Assembly (NCBI RefSeq): GCF_019431375.1
Contig: NZ_CP080267.1
Location: 3,808,540-3,872,539 of the forward strand
Source of the DNA: Alcanivorax sp.
Lineage (GTDB): Bacteria; Pseudomonadota; Gammaproteobacteria; Pseudomonadales; Alcanivoracaceae
Length of the DNA stretch: 64,000 nt
Direction of reading: 5' to 3'
Both the position numbers and the translations under genes were made by a program. The notes below the pieces were generated by a model. The model saw nothing but the letters and a program-made list of their open reading frames with translations, was not told where the DNA came from and ran no database searches. Below, in pieces: positions 17,337 through 26,001 of the stretch; position 1 is the stretch's first letter, and every line of letters begins with the position of its first letter.

Positions 17337-20300
17337 TTAGTGGCTTGCGCCGATATCAGCGGGCTTGTCGGCAAACCACTGATAGAGTGCGGGGAGGACA
17401 AGTAAGGTCAGCAGCGTGGCGGTTACCAGGCCGCCAACAACAACTGTTGCCAATGGCCGCTGCACCTCGCTGCCCGTACCACTGGCAAACAGCAGCGGGA
17501 ACAGCCCCAGGGCGGTGGTTACTGCCGTCATGATGACGGCGCGCAGGCGTGAGCAGGCAGCTCTCACACTGGCTTCTGCAACGGGAACCCCGTCTCTGAC
17601 CAACTCATTGAGATAACTGACCAGTACGAGGCCGTTTTCCAGCGCGATGCCAAACAAGGCGATGAAGCCCACGGATGCGGGCACCGACAAACTCTGGCCG
17701 CTCAACCACAATCCGACAATGCCGCCCACTAGGGCCAGCGGGATATTGAGCATGATCAGCAGGGCATTGCGCAGTGAATTGAAGTTCGCGTAGAGCATGA
17801 GGAACACTAGGCCTAGGGTGATCGGTACCACAATCATCAACCTTTTGTTGGCCTGTTGTTGAAGCTCGAACTGACCGCCCCACTTGAGAAAATAGCCAGG
17901 TGGCAAATCGACCTGCTCAGCAATGGCGGCATCGGCCTCGGCCACAAAGGAGCCTATATCCCGTTCACGTACATTGGTCTGAATGGTTATGAATCGCTGA
18001 TTATTCTCACGCGTGATCTGCCGTGGGCCGACCACTTCCTCGATGTTGGCCAGCTCTTCCAGCGGGATGCGCTGGCCTGCGTCATTCTCGATGATCAGCT
18101 GCCGGATCACATCCGCTTCATCGCGTGATTTTTTCTCCAGGCGAACATAAATATCGAAGCGTCTGATTCCCTCAAACACCTGGCCGGCTTCACTGCCACC
18201 CACGGCAACGCTCAAGGTTTTCTGAACATCACTGACGTTGAGGCCATAGCGAGCAATCGCGTTGCGATTTAGGGTGATGCGCAGTTGCGGTGTGCCACCG
18301 ATTTGGTCACGCTGAACATCCTGAGCACCGGGTACTGTGCGCATAACCTGCTCAATGGCCTGGGCTTGTTTGGCGAGCACGTCCAGATCATCACCAAACA
18401 GCTTGGCTGCAAGCTCTGCTTTGGTGCCTGTCAGCAGTTCATCCACCGCAGCGGCGATAGGCTGAGTGAAGTTGAACTTGGCGCCGGGAAAATTCTCGAA
18501 CTTTTTGCTCATGGCTGCGTAAAGCCCGTCCAGGGATTCTGCGCTGACCCATTCCTCCTGTGGCTTGAGAGAGACGAAAATCTCCGCATTATTGACCGGG
18601 TCGGCATGAGCGCCGACCTCGCCACGACCAATGCGTGAGACCACCTGGGTTACCTCGGGAAACGCCTTCTTCAGCTGCCGTTCGAAGACGGTGATGGTGT
18701 CTTCGGCTTTCTCCAGAGAAATGGACGGTGCCATGGTGGCGCGGATCAGCAGGTCGCCTTCGTTCAGCCGTGGCACGAACTCCGACCCAAGAAACGGCGC
18801 CACTGCAATACCTACAGCCAACACCACTCCGGCCACAGTTACGGCGATCCAGCGACGGGCGACCATGAGTTGCACCATTGGCTGATAGCCTTTCATCAGA
18901 AAACTGATGATGTCCTTGCGCGGCTTATCATCTTGTTTCTGTGGGCGTTTCATCAGCAATAACGAGGTCACCGGTGCAACCACAAGGGCGAAAATCAGTG
19001 AACCGAGCATAGCCACCGCCACGGTATAGGCCAGCGGTCGGAACGTTGCCCCTTCCACGCCCTGTAGGGTAAACAAGGGCAGGAACACGATGATAATAAT
19101 ACTAATGGCGAAGAGGATCGGACGTGCAACAGCCTGACAGGCTCGTGCGACGATATGCAGACGGGATTCATCCGGCGAGGATTCGCGCAGCATGCGATCA
19201 ACGTTTTCCACTACTACGACCGCCCCGTCCACCATCATGCCAATGGCAATGGCTATCCCGCCCAGTGACATCAGGTTTGCCGAAATGCCGAAGAACTTCA
19301 TGGCAAGGAAGGTAAAGCCCACAGAAAAGGGTATGGAGAGCGCTACTACCAGGCTCGGGCGTAGCCCTCCCATAAAGGCCAGTAGGACCAGTGCTACCAG
19401 AATGATCCCTTGTAACAAGGCGTTGATTACGGTGCTTACGGCGGCTTTCACCAATGTAGCCTGATCATAGTACGGCTGGACCTCAATCCCTTTCGGGAGG
19501 TTGTCGTTGATCGTTGCCAGCTCCTTCTTGACTGCATTGATCACCTCGGAGGTGTTGCTGCCGATCAACTTCAATACCATGCCGACAACGACTTCACCGT
19601 TGCCATCCTTGGTGGTAAGTCCGCGTCGAATCTCGCCACCAATCTTGAGCTCGCCGAGCTGCTCCAGATAGACGGGCGTGCCGTCGATGGTTTTGACCAC
19701 GATGTTGCGCAGTGAAGCCAGGTCCGTGGCGAGGCCCACGGACCGCACGATGTACTCCTCATCGTTCTTGACAATAAACTGGGCGCCGGCATTAGCGTTG
19801 TTCTCCTCGATGCGCTCCTTGATCTGCGGTAGCGATACGTCGTAACGAATCAAGGCGTCCGGGTCCACGCGGACCTGAAACTGTTTTACCTCGCCGCCAA
19901 TGGAAAGTACTTCCGTGACTCCCTTGACTGTTTGCAGGTTGAACTTGACGATCCAATCCTGGATTTCACGCAGCTGGGTATTGTTGTATTCGCCGCTAGT
20001 ATCTTCCAGTACATAAAACAGAATCTGCCCGAGGCCGGTGGTGATCGGCCCCATGACTGGTTCCCCAAAGCCGTCAGGAATTGACTCACGGGCAACTTGC
20101 AGACGCTCACCCACCAGCTGTCGAGCGAAATAAATATCGGTGCCGTCCTCGAAATAGATATTTACCACCGACAAACCGAAGTTAGAGACCGAACGTACGT
20201 GATCCAGTTTCGGCAAGCCATTCATGGCGCTTTCAACGGGGTAAGTGACGTATTTTTCGACTTCCTCCGGTGCCAGCCCTTCGGTTTCTACGAACACCTG

Positions 20301-20438
20301 CACCAGAGACGGTGAGATATCCGGGTAGGCGTCCACAGGCAGGGTGCGATAAGCGAAGTAACCGCCGATCAGTGTTGCCAGAGATAACACGACCACCAAC
20401 AGCCGGTTCTCCAGCGCAAAACGGATGATGCTTTGCAT
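17337..20438 (-). CDS. heavy-metal efflux RND pump (CzcA/CusA family)
   Basis: 1033 residues, full length for an inner-membrane RND metal pump. Twelve transmembrane helices with two large periplasmic loops are evident: start FALENRLLVVVLSLATLIGGYFAYRTLPVDAYPD, TM4 proton-relay region AIGMMVDGAVVVVENVDRML, late helix FIALFGIALENGLVLVSYLN. Its TM4 motif differs from CzcA (DFGxxVDGAV) and only partly resembles CusA or NccA/HME5 types, so the transported metal cannot be read safely. It pairs with the adaptor and outer-membrane factor encoded just upstream to form a CBA tripartite complex exporting metal across both membranes. Confidence 0.95.
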   Translation of the reverse strand: MQSIIRFALENRLLVVVLSLATLIGGYFAYRTLPVDAYPDISPSLVQVFVETEGLAPEEVEKYVTYPVESAMNGLPKLDHVRSVSNFGLSVVNIYFEDGTDIYFARQLVGERLQVARESIPDGFGEPVMGPITTGLGQILFYVLEDTSGEYNNTQLREIQDWIVKFNLQTVKGVTEVLSIGGEVKQFQVRVDPDALIRYDVSLPQIKERIEENNANAGAQFIVKNDEEYIVRSVGLATDLASLRNIVVKTIDGTPVYLEQLGELKIGGEIRRGLTTKDGNGEVVVGMVLKLIGSNTSEVINAVKKELATINDNLPKGIEVQPYYDQATLVKAAVSTVINALLQGIILVALVLLAFMGGLRPSLVVALSIPFSVGFTFLAMKFFGISANLMSLGGIAIAIGMMVDGAVVVVENVDRMLRESSPDESRLHIVARACQAVARPILFAISIIIIVFLPLFTLQGVEGATFRPLAYTVAVAMLGSLIFALVVAPVTSLLLMKRPQKQDDKPRKDIISFLMKGYQPMVQLMVARRWIAVTVAGVVLAVGIAVAPFLGSEFVPRLNEGDLLIRATMAPSISLEKAEDTITVFERQLKKAFPEVTQVVSRIGRGEVGAHADPVNNAEIFVSLKPQEEWVSAESLDGLYAAMSKKFENFPGAKFNFTQPIAAAVDELLTGTKAELAAKLFGDDLDVLAKQAQAIEQVMRTVPGAQDVQRDQIGGTPQLRITLNRNAIARYGLNVSDVQKTLSVAVGGSEAGQVFEGIRRFDIYVRLEKKSRDEADVIRQLIIENDAGQRIPLEELANIEEVVGPRQITRENNQRFITIQTNVRERDIGSFVAEADAAIAEQVDLPPGYFLKWGGQFELQQQANKRLMIVVPITLGLVFLMLYANFNSLRNALLIMLNIPLALVGGIVGLWLSGQSLSVPASVGFIALFGIALENGLVLVSYLNELVRDGVPVAEASVRAACSRLRAVIMTAVTTALGLFPLLFASGTGSEVQRPLATVVVGGLVTATLLTLLVLPALYQWFADKPADIGASH

Positions 20439-20452
20439 GCTGTTCTCCTGTG

Positions 20453-21538
20453 TTAGTGGTTGTGACCTGATTCAAATTCGCTTTTCTGCAGCTCTGCTTT
20501 GAGCACAAAGCCGCCCCTGGAGACATATTTTTCACCCGCTTCCAGGCCTTTCAATATTTCTACCTGATCGCTGTCATTGCGGCCAAGCTTGACCGCTCGT
20601 GGTTGCCAGCGCTCCCCTTGTCGCACAAATACGGTGGGCTGGTTTTCGAAATCAATAACAGCGCTTCTGGGTACTACCACGGCTGCAGGGAATTTACCGA
20701 CGGTAATGGTCGCCTCGACGAACATACCAGGCTTCCACTCTCGGTTTTTGTTGGTGAGAAAGATGCGAGCTAGGCCGGTACGCGTCCCTTCATCTACCAG
20801 CGGGGCAACATAATCGATACGGGCGTCGACCGGTGCTGGGCCGTGTGAGGTTGTGATGCGCACAGGTTGACCGGTTTTCACGCGCGGTATCTGTTTCGGA
20901 TAAAGGGCAATGTCTACCCACAGAGTTGATAAATCCGCGACAACGAAAGCGGTGTCGTCAGGGGATAAATGTTCGCCCGTCGCCACGTGTCTTTTGATCA
21001 CCACGCCGTCTATCAAGGATTTCAGCGAAAAACGCACCAGTGTTTCTGAGCTTTCTGCCGCCGCAAGGGTTTCTCCAGCCTTAATATTGTCACCAATATT
21101 GGCCCGTACCTTGGTGATTTTTGCCGCGAAACGGGGAGTGATGTGGGCAACGGCTTCCTCGTTGAGTCGCACTTCCCCAGGCAGGGATACTTGCTGGTGA
21201 ATCACCCCGGCCTGGGCAGACGCAATTTCACCACCGAATTCACGTAACAGCTCGGCGCTAAATGTCAGCTCGGGCTCTTCACTTTTCCCGTGGTCCTCAT
21301 GGCCATTTTCTGCTGCGCGGTCCGCTTCTTTGTGTGCGCCATGGTTATCCTTATCGTGTTGCTCTTCGTCGTGGCTTTCCTCGTGCTCCTCTTCGTGGCC
21401 ATCCTGGTGATCATCAGGCGAGCCTGATTCGTGCTGAGCGTGTTGCTTTTTTTCTTCTTTTTCATGGTGTTCTGATGCATAGACGGTACTGGAGCTAGCC
21501 AGCAGTAGAGTTGCCATCAGATGTGGGATAATTTTCAT
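20453..21538 (-). CDS. periplasmic adaptor of metal RND pump (CzcB/CusB family), His/Asp/Glu-rich
   Basis: 361 residues. Signal peptide MKIIPHLMATLLLASSSTVYA, then a remarkable ~60-residue stretch rich in His, Glu and Asp (HHEKEEKKQHAQHE through GHEDHGKSEEPE), a likely metal-binding tail. The membrane-fusion body follows: lipoyl-like half VSLPGEVRLNEEAVAHITPRF, KAGETLAAAESSETL, beta-barrel LWVDIALYPKQIPRVKTGQPV and membrane-proximal VVVPRSAVIDFENQPTVFV. It ends GHNH. It overlaps the upstream gene by 4 bp and lies 14 bp from the pump gene. Confidence 0.93.
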   Translation of the reverse strand: MKIIPHLMATLLLASSSTVYASEHHEKEEKKQHAQHESGSPDDHQDGHEEEHEESHDEEQHDKDNHGAHKEADRAAENGHEDHGKSEEPELTFSAELLREFGGEIASAQAGVIHQQVSLPGEVRLNEEAVAHITPRFAAKITKVRANIGDNIKAGETLAAAESSETLVRFSLKSLIDGVVIKRHVATGEHLSPDDTAFVVADLSTLWVDIALYPKQIPRVKTGQPVRITTSHGPAPVDARIDYVAPLVDEGTRTGLARIFLTNKNREWKPGMFVEATITVGKFPAAVVVPRSAVIDFENQPTVFVRQGERWQPRAVKLGRNDSDQVEILKGLEAGEKYVSRGGFVLKAELQKSEFESGHNH

Positions 21539-22836
21539 TGTGCGGTCTCCTGTTCACCGGCGTTGGAGAGCGTCATGCCGGTGAGGCGTTCAATCTCGTT
21601 ACGGTGCTGGTGGAAGCGAGCTGCTAGGGCAATGGCACGCTCTTCAAGGGCAACTTGCTCTTGCTGGGCACTAGTCAGATCAAGCAGGCTGTAGCGGCCG
21701 GCCCGGTAACCTTGCTCAATATCGCGATACAGTTGCCGGGCAAGGGGCAGGGCGGTGTCCTCGACCAGGGACAGTTCTTCGCGGATAAGCTTCAGGTTTC
21801 GGTAGAGGGCTTCCAGGGTGGCTTCCAGCTCAATGCGGCGTGCCTTCTTTTGTGCCTGGCTTTCTGCCAGTTCTGCCTGGGCCTGGGCAATGTTGCCGCG
21901 ATTGGGATTCCGTAGGTTTAATGGCAGTGAAAATCCAGCGACCAGGGTGTTGTTGTCGCTGAGCCGATCATGGCGAGCCCCCAGGGTGACTTCGAGGTCG
22001 CGTCGGCCATTGGCTTGTGCCAGGCGTATCTGGGCTTCACGCAGGCGGGTTTCGTTGGCCAATCTCAGCAAGTCAGGGGCCTGCTCCAGTTGCGCCTTGA
22101 TGTCTGCCAGTGGCGGAAGCGTGGGTAAGGGACGCAGGGCGGTAGTTGGCAGCAGGTCCGCGACTCCCGTTTCTCCCCAGAGTGCAGCCAGCTGCTGGCT
22201 GGCGGTATCGCGTTTGACCTGGGCGCGTTGCAGAGCAATGCTGGCTTGGCGGCTGGCCAGGGTCAGGCGGGTAAGATCGGATTGCGGGGCCGCACCCGCA
22301 TTGACCCGGCGTCGTGCGGCCGCTTCTGATTGCCGCGCCAAAGCCAAGCTTCGTTCTGCCAGTGCAACCCTTTCCTGGGCTTCAGCCAGCATCACATAAC
22401 GACGCACGGCTTCGCCAAGCACCTCAAGCCGGGCCTGATCATAAGCGAGTTGAGTGTTGTCCAGCGACAGGCTGGCCACTTGGGTACGTTGACGTCGTTT
22501 GCCACCAAGTTCGATCAACTGACTCAGTGCTACGGTTATTTCCGCGCCATTGATGCCATCAGCTGGCTCGTCACCGGCCAGGTTTTCCGCCTCCACAGAC
22601 AGGGAGGGCTGTGGCATCAGACTGGCCTGCAATTTTTCGGCATCAGCAGCACGTAATCGATAGGGGAAGGTAGCGAGCCCTGGATTTTTTTCGAGGGTCT
22701 CTGCTATGACTTCTTGCAGGGAAATCCGTTGCCCTGTATTGGTTTCTGGCGGCTCTGTTGCCATGGCAGATTGCCATACCAGCACTGCCGCCATGGCTGC
22801 TGCCCACAGGCAGGCGCCGCGTAATCGGTAAAACAT
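21535..22836 (-). CDS. outer-membrane factor of metal RND pump (CzcC/CusC family)
   Basis: 433 residues, signal peptide then a TolC-like alpha-barrel protein: GQRISLQEVIAETLEKNPGL at the mature start, long heptad helices full of Ala, Glu and Arg (LAEAQERVALAERSLALARQ), the conserved linker GAAPQSDLTRL, and a second repeat with GYRAGRYSLLDLTSAQQEQ. Trimeric channel through the outer membrane and periplasm. Start codon ATG 22836 with GGGAG-type site upstream; its stop overlaps the adaptor start (ATGA). Confidence 0.92.
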   Translation of the reverse strand: MFYRLRGACLWAAAMAAVLVWQSAMATEPPETNTGQRISLQEVIAETLEKNPGLATFPYRLRAADAEKLQASLMPQPSLSVEAENLAGDEPADGINGAEITVALSQLIELGGKRRQRTQVASLSLDNTQLAYDQARLEVLGEAVRRYVMLAEAQERVALAERSLALARQSEAAARRRVNAGAAPQSDLTRLTLASRQASIALQRAQVKRDTASQQLAALWGETGVADLLPTTALRPLPTLPPLADIKAQLEQAPDLLRLANETRLREAQIRLAQANGRRDLEVTLGARHDRLSDNNTLVAGFSLPLNLRNPNRGNIAQAQAELAESQAQKKARRIELEATLEALYRNLKLIREELSLVEDTALPLARQLYRDIEQGYRAGRYSLLDLTSAQQEQVALEERAIALAARFHQHRNEIERLTGMTLSNAGEQETAQ

Positions 22837-22889
22837 GGGATTCTCCCGTTCAGACTGTGTCGAGCGGCAATTGTCGCCGCAGAAAAGCG

Positions 22890-23255
22890 TCAGACGAGCG
22901 GTTGCTGATCGGGAGGGGGAACCGGGGGACGGTTATGGTTGGAAATCAGGCGAGTGCGATAATGGCTTTCCCAGTCTTTTTGAGCACCACTGGGATAGTG
23001 TGCAAAACCGACAACAGGCAGGTTCATCGGTGAATGGCTGTGGCAGCCGTGGTGGCTTTCGCAATCAACGTTGTCGGAGAGTGGGGGGTGTGTGCCTGCA
23101 TCGTGGAAGGCGCCATGCTGGATGTCAGCCAGAGTGCTGTCGTGGACAGAATGATCAGCTTCCTCACCGACTACGACCACAGCATTCAACAACATGAAAA
23201 GCGCAAGCACCATTGCCGTTACAGCGCTTTTTGGAGTATGGCGATGACTGGACAT
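22890..23255 (-). CDS. small His-rich secreted protein of the metal operon (CzcI-like)
   Basis: 121 residues from ATG at 23255 (MSSHRHTPKSAVTAMVLALF), chosen because it starts a good signal peptide cleaved near VVVVGEEA. The mature part has many His and Asp residues (HSVHDSTLADIQHG, CESHHGCHSHSP) and a Pro-rich end NRPPVPPPDQQPLV. Small proteins of this sort precede czcCBA in many metal-resistance clusters and are thought to bind or sense metal in the periplasm. No strict domain signature could be confirmed. Confidence 0.75.
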   Translation of the reverse strand: MSSHRHTPKSAVTAMVLALFMLLNAVVVVGEEADHSVHDSTLADIQHGAFHDAGTHPPLSDNVDCESHHGCHSHSPMNLPVVGFAHYPSGAQKDWESHYRTRLISNHNRPPVPPPDQQPLV

Positions 23256-23334
23256 GGCGCTCTGTATCCAATGTTGGCTTTTGAGCAAGGCTAAGTATGC
23301 TAACAAGTCAGGCACACCTGTCAACCTGCCAGCA

Positions 23335-23940
23335 TTATGAAGACTCATGGCGAGCCTGGCGCAGTATGGAGAACGCGCTGTGAGTAAATAGGCTCGCCAT
23401 CACCAAGGCAAGAATCAGATCCGGCCATGGAGAATTCAGCCAGGCCACCAAGCCTGCTGCGGCTATAACCCCTACATTACCGATGGCATCGTTGCGGGAA
23501 CATAGCCAGACTGACCGGATATTAGCGTCGCCGTTGCGAAAGCGCATCAGCAGAAGGGCACTGGTCACATTGGCCGCCAGGGCGAGTAGAGCAATGCCTC
23601 CCATCCAGCCTGCCAGGGGGGGTGCAGCGTTACCAAAACTCAGCAGAGTAGTAACTAGGATTACCAGCCCCATGACCAACAGAGATGCGCCTTTGAGGGT
23701 AGCGGCTCGGGTACGCCAAAGTAATGGCTTGCCGATTACCCACAGGCTAAGGGCGTAAGTACCTGTATCTCCGGCAAAATCCAAGGCGTCGGCCTGTAAC
23801 GCCTTTGAGCCGGAGAGGGCGCCCGTCACAATTTCCACCGCAAACATAACCGCATTGATGGCAATCACAGTCCACAGTACCCGGCGGTATTGCGGACTCT
23901 GGCCATCGAATTCAATCTCATTGTTGCAACAGCCGGGCAT
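23335..23940 (-). CDS. short cation diffusion facilitator (CDF) exporter
   Basis: 201 residues: six transmembrane helices of the CDF fold but no cytoplasmic C-terminal dimerisation domain (typical members are ~300). N-terminal MPGCCNNEIEF carries a CC pair that could bind metal. The TM2 site reads DALDFAGD (DxxxD, as in FieF/YiiP rather than HxxxD of ZitB/CzcD). The TM5 site reads CSRNDAIGNVG, with Cys in place of the usual His. First gene of the operon, read from the MerR-type promoter. It would move metal from cytoplasm to periplasm for the CBA pump. Confidence 0.87.
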   Translation of the reverse strand: MPGCCNNEIEFDGQSPQYRRVLWTVIAINAVMFAVEIVTGALSGSKALQADALDFAGDTGTYALSLWVIGKPLLWRTRAATLKGASLLVMGLVILVTTLLSFGNAAPPLAGWMGGIALLALAANVTSALLLMRFRNGDANIRSVWLCSRNDAIGNVGVIAAAGLVAWLNSPWPDLILALVMASLFTHSAFSILRQARHESS

Positions 23941-23976
23941 GGAAACACTCCTTGCGATCTTGCCAGTTCGGGTGCC

Positions 23977-24007
23977 AGTATAAAACCTACAATAGTTGCA
24001 GGTTCAA
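23977..24007 (-). promoter_or_regulatory. MerR-type promoter with operator dyad, 19-bp spacer
   Basis: Read on the minus strand: -35 TTGAAC (24002-24007) and -10 TATACT (23977-23982) separated by 19 bp, the over-long spacer that MerR activators correct by twisting DNA. Between them lies a dyad at 23984-24004 whose half-sites AACCTACAA and TTGCAGGTT (plus strand) are separated by 3 bp and differ at one position. It points at the CDF gene start at 23940. The merR-like gene begins on the other side, 8 bases from the dyad. Confidence 0.88.
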
Positions 24008-24011
24008 CCAT

Positions 24012-24482
24012 ATGCTCACTATCGGGAAGCTTGCGGATGCCTCAGGTTGCACCGTTGGTCTGATTCGCCACTACGAAAAAGAAGGGTTGTTACCGCCGGT
24101 GGCACGTAGTGAAGGCAACCAGCGGCGATATATGCAGATCCACTTGCAGCGCTTGCTGTTCATTCGTCACGGACGAGAGCTGGGCTTCACCCTCACCGAG
24201 ATTCGTGAACTGATCGTGCTGTCCAGTGAGCCCCAGGCGTCATGTCAGGCTGTCGATGAGCTGACCCGCGCCCACCTAGAGCAGGTGAAAAACCGAATAA
24301 AGCGATTGCATGCTATGCGTGACGAACTGGAAAGGATGCTTGGCCAGTGCCAAATTGGCAGGGTAGCGGATTGCCGAATCATCGAAACGCTTTCGGACCA
24401 TGAGCTTTGTGATCATAGCCAGGCTCAGGCTGATCACCTTCCAGGCTACCGAACGTTGTCGATGGCTTCCAGCAGCGAGTAG
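24012..24482 (+). CDS. MerR-family metal-responsive regulator (Cd/Pb/Zn type likely)
   Basis: 156 residues from ATG at 24012: MLTIGKLADASGCTVGLIRHY is the winged helix-turn-helix, followed by GLLPPVARSEGNQRRY and the dimerisation helix ASCQAVDELTRAHLEQVKNRIKRL. Metal-site cysteines follow the CadR/PbrR plan: one at the helix start (ASCQ), two in the following loop (GQCQIGRVADCRI), plus a late LCDH. This favours divalent ions (Cd, Pb, Zn) over Cu+ or Hg. It is divergent from, and surely controls, the CDF-CBA operon. A frame 20 codons longer exists but would cover the operator. Confidence 0.9.
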   Translation: MLTIGKLADASGCTVGLIRHYEKEGLLPPVARSEGNQRRYMQIHLQRLLFIRHGRELGFTLTEIRELIVLSSEPQASCQAVDELTRAHLEQVKNRIKRLHAMRDELERMLGQCQIGRVADCRIIETLSDHELCDHSQAQADHLPGYRTLSMASSSE

Positions 24483-24626
24483 CGACGCTGACGCCGATAA
24501 AGTGACTGACAGCGTGAATCAGGGGCTGATCAACTCAACCGCGTGTGGTGTCGGGTTCCTATTGGAGGCCGGGGTGTGGTTAAGCCTGCCGGATGCATTA
24601 CGGTATCAGATCTCAATGCGGAAAAG

Positions 24627-24740
24627 TCAGACCAGTAGACCGAGGAATACAAAGCAAACAATTGTCAGCACAATGCTACAAGCTGCTATGGCAACTAGGA
24701 ATCCCCAGCGATCCAACATTAAAGGAAACAGGACAAACAT
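24627..24740 (-). CDS. 37-residue membrane peptide or gene remnant beside IS3
   Basis: ATG at 24740 opens MFVLFPLMLDRWGFLVAIAA followed by CSIVLTIVCFVFLGLLV and a stop: one to two hydrophobic helices with a short charged DRW hinge, like the C-terminal end of a larger small-membrane protein. The frame is open upstream to the IS3 end 20 bases away, so the insertion probably removed the front of the gene. No family named with confidence; codon use gives no decision. Confidence 0.4.
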   Translation of the reverse strand: MFVLFPLMLDRWGFLVAIAACSIVLTIVCFVFLGLLV

Positions 24741-24781
24741 GGGGGGGCGGAATTGGTCCTACCCACAAAAAGTAGACACTG

Positions 24782-25639
24782 TTATGCGCACCTGCGCTCA
24801 AACTCTGCTGGACTGATGTTTCCAATCGCAGAGTGTCTCTGTTTGCGGTTATAAAAGATTTCTATGTATTCAAAGATACCGGATCGGACTGCTTCGATGG
24901 AAGCATATTGCTCCGCATAGATCAGCTCCACCTTGAGCCTGCTATAGAAAGACTCCATTACCGCATTATCCCAACAATTACCCTGGCGACTCATGCTCGG
25001 CAAACAGCCTCGTGAACGAACCAGATCGAGATATTTCACGGAACGGAACTGAACCCCACGATCAGAGTGAATTATCAGTCCGGGCTGGATATCCCGATTT
25101 GCGTACGCCATTGCAAGTGCATCCATCGCCAGCCTCTCTGTCATTGAGGTATCCAGCTTCCAGCCAACGATGGCACGAGAATAAAGATCCATTACCGTCG
25201 CAAGATAGAGCCAGCGCCCATTGACCCAGATATAGGTGATATCCGTCACCCATTTCTGATTTGGCCCCTCCGCCCGAAACCGACGACGCAACCGGTTCTC
25301 TTCCACATTGATCATCGTCGGGCTGGCTGGGCGATAGTGAAACCCCTTACCGTTGCGTGCCCGGATACCCCGCAACCGCATGATATTGGCTACAAAATTC
25401 TTCGAACATGGCAGACCCGCATCTGCCAATTCATCAGCAAGCCTGGGGGCGCCATAGCGGGCCTTGAACTCCGCAAACAGTTCAACAACCTTGCTCTCCA
25501 CCTGTTCGCGCCGTAGCTGAGCAGCACAGGGCGGGCGCTTCAGCCACTTGTAGAACCCTGAGCGGGATACGTTCATGGCTCGGCACATCAACACGACGGA
25601 GTAATGTCCCAAATACTCGGCAATGACCGCGTACTTCAC
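24782..25639 (-). CDS. IS3-family transposase OrfB (DDE integrase core)
   Basis: 285 residues: HTH_21-like start GFYKWLKR, then the rve/DDE core with KWVTDITYIWVNGRWLYLATVMDL (first Asp), IIHSDRGVQF (second Asp) and NCWDNAVMESFYSRLKVEL (Glu), ending IEIFYNRKQRHSAIGNISPAEFE. It is normally made as an OrfAB fusion. The OrfB frame is -1 relative to OrfA, and the slippery run AAAAAAG lies at 25669-25675 (minus strand), just before the OrfA stop. Confidence 0.93.
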   Translation of the reverse strand: MKYAVIAEYLGHYSVVLMCRAMNVSRSGFYKWLKRPPCAAQLRREQVESKVVELFAEFKARYGAPRLADELADAGLPCSKNFVANIMRLRGIRARNGKGFHYRPASPTMINVEENRLRRRFRAEGPNQKWVTDITYIWVNGRWLYLATVMDLYSRAIVGWKLDTSMTERLAMDALAMAYANRDIQPGLIIHSDRGVQFRSVKYLDLVRSRGCLPSMSRQGNCWDNAVMESFYSRLKVELIYAEQYASIEAVRSGIFEYIEIFYNRKQRHSAIGNISPAEFERRCA

Positions 25640-25944
25640 TCTTGGTGCTTCGCAAAGTACGCAGCAGCCTTTTTTAGGAATTCGTTCTCCTTACGCGCTT
25701 CATTGAGCTCGCGCTTGAGGCGTCGCACTTCCTCGGATTCGTGTTTGGAGTAATCGACACCGTCCAGGCTATTGAATTGCTTATCGGAAAGGCGAGAAAA
25801 CTGGCGGCGCCAGTTATAGATCTGGCCGGGGTGCAAACCCAACTCCTTGGCAACCGATACCGCCGTATTCCCTGGTTGGTCGGATCGGCGGACGGCTTCT
25901 CTACGGAAGTCTTCCGTATATGCTTGCCGCTGTTTCTTGGCCAT
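25636..25944 (-). CDS. IS3-family transposase OrfA (DNA-binding)
   Basis: 102 residues: helix-turn-helix YTEDFRREAVRRSDQPGNTA, SVAKELGLHPGQIYNWRRQF, then a leucine-zipper-like helix EEVRRLKRELNEARKENEFLKKA. It ends four bases inside OrfB. The A6G run in the NEFLKK codons is the expected site of -1 frameshifting that creates the full transposase. Confidence 0.93.
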   Translation of the reverse strand: MAKKQRQAYTEDFRREAVRRSDQPGNTAVSVAKELGLHPGQIYNWRRQFSRLSDKQFNSLDGVDYSKHESEEVRRLKRELNEARKENEFLKKAAAYFAKHQE

Positions 25945-26001
25945 GACACACCTCCATTAGGGGCTACCCTAACTATAAAGGGTGTCTACTCTCTGTGGGT
26001 A

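Larger units (their letters stand above)
24760..26001. mobile_element. complete IS3-family insertion sequence
   Basis: 1242 bp with 20-base imperfect terminal inverted repeats: TACCCACAAAAAGTAGACAC at 24760-24779, and at 25982-26001 the complement of TACCCACAGAGAGTAGACAC (two mismatches). It contains the two overlapping frames OrfA and OrfB on the minus strand and looks intact. No convincing 3-bp target duplication was seen, so flanking DNA may have been rearranged. Confidence 0.9.

Noticed and set aside
20900..21500. His/Glu-rich adaptor tail as a sequencing or frame artefact
   Set aside because: The signal peptide before and the adaptor domain after are in one frame; His-rich tails occur in metal adaptors.
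24400..24816. Plus-strand frame after the MerR gene running into the IS3 end
   Set aside because: Crosses the IS boundary and overlaps the MerR gene in another frame; no recognisable protein.
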